The notes beneath the pieces are model-generated. The model made no database searches. It was given only the letters and a program-made list of their open reading frames with translations, and had not been told where the DNA came from. Positions 16,201-23,213 of a DNA stretch of 37,709 bases are shown here, piece by piece. Both the position numbers and the translations under genes were made by a program. Origin of the DNA: MGIIa-L3 sp038150305 (GTDB taxonomy: Archaea > Thermoplasmatota > Poseidoniia > Poseidoniales > Poseidoniaceae). Each line of letters starts with the position of its first letter. Within the stretch, counting starts at the first letter, position 1. The DNA is taken from NCBI GenBank assembly GCA_038150305.1, contig JAYOTG010000020.1, positions 1-37,709 of the forward strand. Reading direction: 5' to 3'.

Positions 16201-17947
16201 CCAGGAAGGCGTTGAGGGCTTGTCCTTCTTCCTCGGCGATTTGGTCGCCTTCGGTCGCGTGGCGAACGACTTCATCCATGCGTTGACCAAGGACCTTGGG
16301 GGGTCCGTCAGCACGGAGAGCGACCTTGCGATTGGCATGGACCTTGAGACGGGCGAAGCGTTCAACCTGACCGCCGACATGCGAAAAGGCACCACACCAC
16401 CTGAGCCGGCCTGGGTCCACGGGATTTCCGTGGAGGCCGATGAGCGGGTGGACGTCGACCTCAACCTGAGCCGGCTGGAACGGCTGACCCTTTCTGGACG
16501 CATCACCCTCGAGACCGCTTGGGAGGACGCTCGCTTGACGGTTGACGAGCAGGAACAGGGAGCGCTCGTGCTCGAATCCGCCGGCATGGTCGGCGCTCGA
16601 GACCTCATGACCGTCCTTGCTGACGGCCGCCTGAGCGAGGACGAGAAAGCGACCTATGACCTCGAGAACTGGAGCGCACAGGGCGTGGATTTGACCGAGC
16701 GACGTGCATGGCACGTCCGCACGTGGTTGCCCTCGCTTCCGGCGGGCGCCATCGACTTGGATTACGATTTCAGGATGGTCGAGGGCGTCCCCACCTACCA
16801 ATTCGACCTCGCGTTCACCTCATGGAAACCGTTGTATGAGGACATGACCGTCCTCGTGAAAGGCATCTCAGGTCAAGACGTTGACCTTCGGTTGACCGGA
16901 TTTGATACCGAGAACGCCCACGATGTGCTGCTCGATGCGGTGTTTTTCCAAGAGCGGAATTTGACCGTCCCTCGCTTGACCCTCGACATGCGTTATGACG
17001 TGGGCGTGCCGCTTGATTCAGCGCACGCCGTGTTCATCGACCACACCACGCAAACCCGTTCTGAAGCCCTCATCCTCGGCGTTCCCCGCAGCACGGACGT
17101 GTCGGCCACCATTGGGGACAAGCTGATCCTGAATGTCACCGTCCCCGAGGACTTCCAGGTGGACGGGAGATCGGCTGAAGCGCTGATGATTCAACAGCAC
17201 CGCTTCGTCGACGGACGTTGGTGGCCCGCCACCGTCTTCATGCGAGACCTCCCCGGCCAGCTCTACCTCGTCGCCGAACCGTCCGAGGTGTACGACATCC
17301 GCGCGGAGACGTCCTTCCAAGGCCTGTTCACGATGGATTACACCTCCAACGGCGAGGACATGGACCTCTTCGTTCAGGCCTTTGGCAAGGCCATCGACAG
17401 CAAAGGCGACGTGCTGATGATCGCCGAAGACTTGCCGTCACGCTTCCAACTGAAGACCACCGAACGCTTTGGCGTCGAGGTTGCATCGAGCGGTTCGGGT
17501 GTCGGTCAACTGTACCTTCGTGCTTCAGACGTGCCTTCCGCGCCCGGGGTGACCCTGCAATCGATGGAAGTGGTCGGCGAGGACCTCAAGGGCGCGACCA
17601 TCCACATGCATCGTGTGGGCGGGGTCTACCCGATCATCATCCTCGACGGCATCACCACCGGCCGCGTCATCGCGACGGCGAACGCTGAATTGACGCCGGC
17701 CGACTACGAGCCACGCCTTGAGGGCGTGCCATTCATGTCCGATTTGGCGATTGACGGCCGTGGCGTGCTGCTCGACACCCAGTTCACGGGCATCTTGCCC
17801 ACCGCCTCAAGCGTCGGGGTCAACGGGATGGCCAGCGACTTGTCGCTGATCGGTTCCCTGACCGGTGGCGCTGTGGAAACACGTCACGTGCTCGTGGTTG
17901 AGCCGATCAGTTCTGCCGTGGCCAGCGGCCTGGCTTGGGTGGTGTGA
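13256..17947 (+). CDS. Very large secreted/surface beta-rich protein, unrecognised (1563 aa)
   Basis: An Arg-rich n-region and hydrophobic core (VVLLLLFLIPIVQPV, ~25-39) form a signal peptide. The rest is Asp/Glu-, Ser- and Val-rich and almost entirely beta-predicted by eye. I recognise no domain. N-terminal features include DIDGDGADDVIVELTV (FG-GAP-like Asp loop, about residues 201-216) and several Trp-rich strands. The C-terminal ~700 residues look like many short strands of a repetitive scaffold, with recurring units such as DLPGQLYLVAEPS and DLPSRFQLKTTE. The end (VVEPISSAVASGLAWVV) is only weakly hydrophobic, so anchorage is unclear. The stop overlaps the GTG start of the next gene (GTGA), so the 207-aa membrane protein is probably its partner. 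Acidic composition suits a marine surface protein. Confidence 0.75.
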   Translation: MQRDAARLLHPGVRPSQVQRRAPAVVLLLLFLIPIVQPVTTAEVATDDFGILDALDDLLEDRSISSSDLIAEEMASSTLSSVDAAAREVREGDAIVEAERFLDGLEVRDSAPFEPDHPRAYEFLLDAENHSGAGLPDNLFQTLFSVENWQITDPLAVGINTYAIYLNFSTKNDGPSYETWTSGTFTGDITVGADLNLFDNFIDIDGDGADDVIVELTVQGLLERGQGWDITTSGGIGPLPGLVPETLWIRPIFQWRVHQIDAADPLWDDMAFLEVSLLKGFAFDFAVQESESYSIVIDTRFTQPPHEFRVGVGLDRITFEIADTVTDVGQLLLSLLGGGVGADTLSLTSISAPYAITIQNPDAPGGSLQTECSDEDWYDPENQPRLDSHEDRCSFGVGVGFVHFDVARNDGSVPDVLELAYVDTGFHPEDTGRRLPSEIDLTLRNDNFGDNTFDTVEVFSDRDTDVYVHYFEDRSKMPEGDAAFGNISDARIWIRGLPSGSLPQEEINALFTMIGEAPGSINLPGDVPNRLSLFIGIKNFSGDATTNVNDPTLPVNPASPPNTLIVVAAVDWIPMLEFGSSFQRGGFAPDRSSMTLVVEDLPPVIVVSGSFELGTSGVERLRPDNSDLNAISQVLDNALLGLVEIILDLGTIVNSIPGAVVGTAGSAGGTVEVACYTQVKAAWSTGESRTPAEVGTLGFALSSSDQPWLPESDHLLLSSDAAIGVVQGRSGPVDPLVPVAMSARVSGVSGVTQTFDPVTSERILALKGSSAEPLIVGHVSHDGPNMSAAQKQAAMISNRPDELRLVQLPERLIYEASAPIGTITYGGQDGDQRNALRLVGLPSEFELVLGSEVGYVASTPIQSVEIQSSNATVPLTMDGDHVRFSVDGDETSFSVQISDVLRMRRLSPLEEGSLGPEGNSRVEMQRTSSAPLRLLFEDTTAYGDPLLGLNGRAVIEPLPAEIEVAVPGGVDSDGLELPDFGDQEGVEGLSFFLGDLVAFGRVANDFIHALTKDLGGSVSTESDLAIGMDLETGEAFNLTADMRKGTTPPEPAWVHGISVEADERVDVDLNLSRLERLTLSGRITLETAWEDARLTVDEQEQGALVLESAGMVGARDLMTVLADGRLSEDEKATYDLENWSAQGVDLTERRAWHVRTWLPSLPAGAIDLDYDFRMVEGVPTYQFDLAFTSWKPLYEDMTVLVKGISGQDVDLRLTGFDTENAHDVLLDAVFFQERNLTVPRLTLDMRYDVGVPLDSAHAVFIDHTTQTRSEALILGVPRSTDVSATIGDKLILNVTVPEDFQVDGRSAEALMIQQHRFVDGRWWPATVFMRDLPGQLYLVAEPSEVYDIRAETSFQGLFTMDYTSNGEDMDLFVQAFGKAIDSKGDVLMIAEDLPSRFQLKTTERFGVEVASSGSGVGQLYLRASDVPSAPGVTLQSMEVVGEDLKGATIHMHRVGGVYPIIILDGITTGRVIATANAELTPADYEPRLEGVPFMSDLAIDGRGVLLDTQFTGILPTASSVGVNGMASDLSLIGSLTGGAVETRHVLVVEPISSAVASGLAWVV

Positions 17948-18567
17948 GCGTGAGCGCGGACGTCCCGTTCAACCCCGAACCCTCCAAAGAGGGCATCCTG
18001 CAACGCCTTCGAGACCGGGTGGACGGTGACGGCTCCACGGACGAGGAGGACGTGCTCCGTGCCGCGCAAGACGCAGCCTATCGGCTTCAGCGCTTGCGGC
18101 GCGAGGTCGAGCCCGCGAAGGTGGCCCTCGCTGGCCTCAGCCTGATCGTGCTGCTCGGTCTGCTGATGAGCGGCTGGTACTGGGTGCTGCCCCGTGACGG
18201 TTTGACCCTCGACACGGTCTACATCCAGAACGGCGGGCACATCCTCATGTCTGAGATTCACAATTCCGGCAGCAGGGCGGTCACCGACCTCGAGGTCACC
18301 GTTTCCTTTGAGGACGAAGTGGGCGAGGAATTGGGGCGCATGTCGGTGTTTCTCGACGTGCTTTCCGCCCACAGCTCGGTGGCCGGCGACGATTTGGAAA
18401 TGAAGATCGTGGGGCACACGGTGTGGGCAAATTACACCGTGCAAACGACCGTTTCGTGGACGGATTATGGTGGTGCAAGCCATCAGGAAACGTGGCGTCA
18501 TGATGTTGGCACATGGGCTTCGGAGGAATTTTCCGACCGCACGGACCGACGCACGTGGCCCTTCTGA
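17944..18567 (+). CDS. Single-pass membrane protein with extracellular beta-sandwich domain (207 aa)
   Basis: The layout is an acidic N-terminal cytoplasmic segment, a short helical, coiled-coil-like stretch (DEEDVLRAAQDAAYRLQRL), one membrane helix at ~59-81 (LSLIVLLGLLMSGWYWVL), and an extracellular domain of ~125 residues with strands such as VYIQNGGHILMSEIHNSG and TDLEVTVSFEDEVGEE. The latter resembles the conserved strands of CARDB/NEW3-like Ig folds. The start GTG at 17944 overlaps the upstream TGA (GTGA), indicating translational coupling to the 1563-aa protein; TTG 17935 and GTG 17950 are alternatives. Function unknown; a membrane tether or assembly partner for the secreted product upstream is a reasonable inference. 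Confidence 0.72.
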   Translation: MSVSADVPFNPEPSKEGILQRLRDRVDGDGSTDEEDVLRAAQDAAYRLQRLRREVEPAKVALAGLSLIVLLGLLMSGWYWVLPRDGLTLDTVYIQNGGHILMSEIHNSGSRAVTDLEVTVSFEDEVGEELGRMSVFLDVLSAHSSVAGDDLEMKIVGHTVWANYTVQTTVSWTDYGGASHQETWRHDVGTWASEEFSDRTDRRTWPF

Positions 18568-18595
18568 TGCATGGCCGTGCAGGTTACCCCAAGCG

Positions 18596-18600
18596 ATATA
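18596..18600 (+). promoter_or_regulatory. TATA box of the subtilase gene (leaderless promoter)
   Basis: ATATA within AAGCGATATAGCGG is centred 27 nt before the ATG at 18625, with no Shine-Dalgarno in between. This supports ATG 18625, just before the hydrophobic signal peptide, over the in-frame ATG at 18571, which lies upstream of the TATA box. Confidence 0.6.
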
Positions 18601-18624
18601 GCGGTCTCGCGAAGCCTTGGCCAC

Positions 18625-21600
18625 ATGACCAGCAGCCGTGCCCTCAGGCCGGTCGCGCTGGTCCTCCTGCTCCTCCTCTCCACATGGTCGGGGTGGACGG
18701 TTCCGGAGGGTGACGAACCCTCCGGCGATGACGAATGGACGCCGACCTTCTTCGAGGTCCAGCCGGACACCTACCGCTCCCTCGCCGGCACCTATGGCCA
18801 GGTGTCTGCGCTGGACGACCGTGCTCCCTTTGCCGACAGTCGGCTCGGTCGATTCAGTGACGATGGCCTGCTCATTGACCGCCCCTTGCCCGAGTCCCTG
18901 CTGACCCCACGGGATGACCTGCGCCTGGTGATCGTGGACCTCGACATGCCGTTGACCGTGGCTCGAGAGGAGGTTGCTTCGGTGCAGGGCATGGTCGTTC
19001 GTGAGTTCATCGCGCCGTCTGGCCTGCTCCTGCAAGCGCCTCCGTCGGCCTTTGCTGCTCTTGAGGGGATGGCCGCCGTACGCTCGGCGCACACCGTCCC
19101 TGCGGCCATGTTCCTCGACGATGCCCTGCTGGACGTGCTGCTCCTCACGGGAGGTGAGGCCGCGTTGCAGGGCACCGAAGTGCGCCTTGAGGGATGGCGT
19201 GATGTTGACGGGCCCATCGCTGCGGTCCACCTGAGCCATGGGCAGCACGCCATTCAGCAAGATCTGGGCGAGGTGGCCAAGGTGGCCCTCGAGGGGAGAG
19301 AAGCGGTGGACGTGGGCCGATGGCGCGGTGACCTCGCCACAACGGATCTTCTCACCTTGGCGCTGCAACCTTCTGTGATGTGGCTCGGCCCAGAGCCGAC
19401 CTTTGCCATCGCAAACGATCAGGCCCGGCAGCACATGCGGGTTAGCAACGTCGCCAACGGCTTCACGACCTCACTCAACGGTTCAGGGGTCATCGTGGCC
19501 GTGGCCGATTCAGGATTGGACGCGGATCACGGCGATTTCGGTGCACGCGTGCTGTCCAACACCGATGTGGTCGGTGACGGCTCCACCGCGGACAAGCACT
19601 CGGGACACGGCACACACGTGGCGTGCACCGTGCTCGGCGACGGCAGCCGTGGCGGTTACGCCGGGGTCGCCCCGCAAGCTGAACTAATCTTCCAAGCGAT
19701 GGAAAACGACAACAACGGGCAATTCCTCTCGCCCAGCTTGAACTACATTCTGAATCAAGCCTATTCTCAGGGGGCGCGCATTCACACCAATTCTTGGGGC
19801 TCCTCTCAAGCCAGCGATCAAGGCAAGTACACCTCCTCTGCGGAGGACATCGACGACCGTACCGCGGCATACGACCGCACCCACGCCAACCAAGAGGGAC
19901 TGTTGGTCCTCTTCGCGGCAGGAAACGACGGTCCAGGAACCGGTACGGTGGGGGCACCCTCGACCGCCAAAAACACGCTCACGGTCGGCAACCATCAGAA
20001 CCGCTACAACGGTGCGCCGGACACGATGATGTCGGGCTCGTCCCGTGGCCCAACCGACGACGGGCGAATCAAACCGGACGTCGTGGCTCCCGGAGGTTAC
20101 GTCCGCTCCTGCCGTGCTCAGGAGGCTGGAGACACCGGCAGCGCCACGTGGTCGAACCAGTACTACCTCGAATACACTGGGACGTCGATGGCCACGCCCA
20201 ACGCTGCAGGAGCGGCGGCGCTCGTGCGGGAATATCTCGTGGAGATCGCCTTGCGTCCTGAGCCTCAAGGGGCCCTTGTCAAGGCCTTGCTGATCCTCGG
20301 CGCACAGGACATGGGGACGCGAAACATCCCCAACGACGACGAGGGCTGGGGGCGCGTGAACCTGCGCGACACCCTCGCGCCGACCGGTGGGCGCGGCATT
20401 TGGGTGGACGACCGATCGCTGCTTTCTTCCACCGGTCAAAGCAAGACCTACGTGTTCAACGTCAGCGCGTCAAGCAGCCCGTTCAAGGTCGTCTTGGCAT
20501 GGTCGGACGAGCGCGGCTCGCGGTTTTCGAGCACCCAATTGGTCAACGATCTCGACCTCGAGGTCACCTCTCCCGACGGAATCACCTACCTCGGGAACGT
20601 GTTCAGCAACGGCCGCAGCATTCAGGCCGGGTCCCGAGACACCCTCAACAACGTCGAAGTGGTGCTCATCGATGCGGCCCAGCAAGGCATTTGGGAGGTC
20701 AAGGTGAAGGATTCCAACCACGCTGGAAGCCGTTCTCAGCCCTACTCCATCGCGGTGTCCGGTCAAGGCGTGAACGACCTGCGACCAGACCCATTGATGG
20801 TGCCCACGAGTTTCACCATGGACGTCAGCATCCCGCAGGTCGGAGACCCTGTCTCCATCACCACCGAGGTGATGAACATGGGCAACGTCAAGGCAGAAGC
20901 CATCGATGTCGCCTTCTTGGTCGACGGCGCTGAATTGGACCGAACGACGGTTGATTTGTTCCCCGGTTCCATCCGTTCGTTGCCTTGGACGTGGACGCCA
21001 ACGGTGGCCGGCACGTCCGAAGTGATCGTTCGTGTTGATCCTGATGACGCGGTGGACGAGGTTCAGGAGAACAACAATGACTTGGTCACCCAAGTTAACG
21101 TGAGCGCACCCGGCGTCAAGGTCTCGGCCGTCGACCCGGAGCTTCGTCTGGAATCCCCCACCCAGACCACGTCGTCGTGGAACATCACCCTCACCAACAC
21201 CGCCCTCTTGGGCACCAACGCCTCCCTCTCGGCCGGCGTGCCTGTTCGGACAACGGACGGCTTCACGCCGGGCTGGTACGTCGGTCTGACGCTTGCGAAT
21301 TTCACCCTCGAAGGCCGTGGTGAAGACTACGTGACCGTTACCGTGGTCCATCAAGCACGCCCCGAGCCAGGGACCTACCTCATCCCGCTGACCGGGCTTG
21401 ATGTTGACAACGGCGTCTCGTATCCCTACAACCTGAGCATCGTCGTCCCCCCACTTCCTGAAGCTCGGTTCACGCTGGATTACAGCGTCGTCCCCGCGCA
21501 CCCGCTCAATACGACCACCTTCGAGTTCACCCTGACCAACGACGGCAATGGACCGATCGGGTACGACCTCTTCCTCGAATCTCCGACCGGTTGGTCCGCA

Positions 21601-23163
21601 GGTTTCGACAACCTCGGCTCGGAACCAGGGGCTTCCTCTGGCTCCACGGGACTGATGGACCAGCATGCAGCACGAGCGATCAACGTCACCGTGGTGCCTC
21701 CTTCGGTCAAAACCGTGGCCGGAGCCGAGCGAACGGTGACCCTCACCGCCATCTCGCAAACCGACCCGGCCGTGTCCACGTCGTTGGACATCCCCATGCA
21801 GGTCATGTCGATCCGCGACGTCGGCATCACCCTGGATTCCAGTCTCCCCGCCTTGCGGCCCGATGCAACGGTAGGCCTGTTCCTTAGCCTTGAAAATCGA
21901 GGCAACGTGGACCTCGACCTCACGCCGAGCTTCCAGCTGCCTTCAGGATGGAGCGTCTCGAATGCCCTTGAACCGATTCGCCTAGGATGGACGGACACCG
22001 TCGACGTGGTGTACACCTTGGTGGGCGATGGAAGCGGCCAATCAGGAACGCTTGAGGTGCGCTTTAGTGATGCGCAAGGGCGGTTCACATGGACGTCCTC
22101 GCTGGAAGTCAAGCAACTTCCCGATCCGACGCTCGATTTCAATCGCTTGCTGCTTGAAGACGGCGCTGAGTACACGACGCCCTTCGGCTCGGGGAGCCAT
22201 CCCACCGGTGAGACCCTCCGGTTCGAATGGTTGGTCGGCAACGCCGGTGACGCCCCCTGGACGCCCTCGGTGCAGCTTGACCTCGATCCAGGTCTGTTTG
22301 GGTCATGCGAAGCACCGGGTGACGTCCTCAAGGGGGAATTCCGCATCGTCGGGTGTGATGTGGTGCTTCCGCCGTCCCTCGCGGCCAACACCGAACCGTC
22401 CTTCTCCATCGTCCTCAGCGGAGAGGGCTTCGAGCGGCGTGATGAGGTGACCATGCTCGTCGCCGAGGACCCACGCCTCGATGCGCGTCTTGATGGCATC
22501 ACGGAAGCGACGTCCACGGAGGCGGGCACGATCACGTGGAGCGTGACCAACACCGGCAACGTGGCCGTCGACGAACGCCTCGCCTTTGACGCAATCCAGG
22601 GCTGGGAGGTCGACATCGACGGCGCCTCGACGCTCACGCTGGAACCCGGAGCAACGCGGGTGCTTCGCGTGAGCTACACCAGCACGCTGGGCGGAGAGGC
22701 CCCGCTTACCCTCGAGGTCAACAACGTCATGTTGGAAGGCGAGACCACCGTTACGCTGACTTCGCCGCGCGCAGTCACCGATGAAGGCCAAGGTGCGGGC
22801 GCGCTGACCGCGGTGGTCGGGGCAGCGGTCCTGTTGCTCGTGATTGCGGGCATGCTGGTTCTGCGCCAAGTCGGGAGCAAGAAAGAGCAGGTGCCTGCGC
22901 CGAAGATGCCGCTGCCCATGCCCGCCATCGCCGCCGCTCCTGCAGCGGTTGCACCTACCCCCGCCCCGCCGGTCCAACCCTCGCCTGCACCTCAAGCCGT
23001 GACGACGGCGCCCTGCTGGGCATGCCGTGGAACGATCAGCGGCTCCATGCTTGGCTGCCCGTCCTGCGGTGCTCGTTTCCACCCGCACGGAACTCCAGGC
23101 TGTCACCTCCCCGAAACATGCCCGAAATGCGGCACGCTGAAGGCTCAATTCCTGAAGGCTTGA
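18625..23163 (+). CDS. Membrane-anchored subtilisin-like serine protease with CARDB repeats and cytoplasmic RING-like zinc finger
   Basis: 1512 aa. The signal peptide (PVALVLLLLLSTWSGWTV) is followed by a ~270-residue prodomain-like region and an S8 peptidase domain with Asp (VADSGLD, D295), His (HSGHGTHVA, H328), oxyanion Asn (AAGNDGPG, N434) and Ser (GTSMATPNAAG, S521). A P-domain-like sandwich follows (WSDERGS...LVNDLDLEV). Residues ~720-1380 are several Ig-like modules of CARDB/NEW3 type (repeated NTGN or NRGN turns). One membrane helix (~1392-1417, ending LVLRQ) leads to a Pro/Ala-rich linker. The cytoplasmic end has eight likely zinc ligands (C1464, C1467, C1478, C1481, H1486, C1493, C1499, C1502), including CPSCGARFHPHG as in prokaryotic RING-finger families. 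It probably degrades extracellular protein; the role of the cytosolic finger is unknown. Confidence 0.93.
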   Translation: MTSSRALRPVALVLLLLLSTWSGWTVPEGDEPSGDDEWTPTFFEVQPDTYRSLAGTYGQVSALDDRAPFADSRLGRFSDDGLLIDRPLPESLLTPRDDLRLVIVDLDMPLTVAREEVASVQGMVVREFIAPSGLLLQAPPSAFAALEGMAAVRSAHTVPAAMFLDDALLDVLLLTGGEAALQGTEVRLEGWRDVDGPIAAVHLSHGQHAIQQDLGEVAKVALEGREAVDVGRWRGDLATTDLLTLALQPSVMWLGPEPTFAIANDQARQHMRVSNVANGFTTSLNGSGVIVAVADSGLDADHGDFGARVLSNTDVVGDGSTADKHSGHGTHVACTVLGDGSRGGYAGVAPQAELIFQAMENDNNGQFLSPSLNYILNQAYSQGARIHTNSWGSSQASDQGKYTSSAEDIDDRTAAYDRTHANQEGLLVLFAAGNDGPGTGTVGAPSTAKNTLTVGNHQNRYNGAPDTMMSGSSRGPTDDGRIKPDVVAPGGYVRSCRAQEAGDTGSATWSNQYYLEYTGTSMATPNAAGAAALVREYLVEIALRPEPQGALVKALLILGAQDMGTRNIPNDDEGWGRVNLRDTLAPTGGRGIWVDDRSLLSSTGQSKTYVFNVSASSSPFKVVLAWSDERGSRFSSTQLVNDLDLEVTSPDGITYLGNVFSNGRSIQAGSRDTLNNVEVVLIDAAQQGIWEVKVKDSNHAGSRSQPYSIAVSGQGVNDLRPDPLMVPTSFTMDVSIPQVGDPVSITTEVMNMGNVKAEAIDVAFLVDGAELDRTTVDLFPGSIRSLPWTWTPTVAGTSEVIVRVDPDDAVDEVQENNNDLVTQVNVSAPGVKVSAVDPELRLESPTQTTSSWNITLTNTALLGTNASLSAGVPVRTTDGFTPGWYVGLTLANFTLEGRGEDYVTVTVVHQARPEPGTYLIPLTGLDVDNGVSYPYNLSIVVPPLPEARFTLDYSVVPAHPLNTTTFEFTLTNDGNGPIGYDLFLESPTGWSAGFDNLGSEPGASSGSTGLMDQHAARAINVTVVPPSVKTVAGAERTVTLTAISQTDPAVSTSLDIPMQVMSIRDVGITLDSSLPALRPDATVGLFLSLENRGNVDLDLTPSFQLPSGWSVSNALEPIRLGWTDTVDVVYTLVGDGSGQSGTLEVRFSDAQGRFTWTSSLEVKQLPDPTLDFNRLLLEDGAEYTTPFGSGSHPTGETLRFEWLVGNAGDAPWTPSVQLDLDPGLFGSCEAPGDVLKGEFRIVGCDVVLPPSLAANTEPSFSIVLSGEGFERRDEVTMLVAEDPRLDARLDGITEATSTEAGTITWSVTNTGNVAVDERLAFDAIQGWEVDIDGASTLTLEPGATRVLRVSYTSTLGGEAPLTLEVNNVMLEGETTVTLTSPRAVTDEGQGAGALTAVVGAAVLLLVIAGMLVLRQVGSKKEQVPAPKMPLPMPAIAAAPAAVAPTPAPPVQPSPAPQAVTTAPCWACRGTISGSMLGCPSCGARFHPHGTPGCHLPETCPKCGTLKAQFLKA

Positions 23164-23213
23164 GGGACGCGCCAAGGCGCAGGTCTTTCATGGGAAGGGC
23201 TCCACCACGATGC

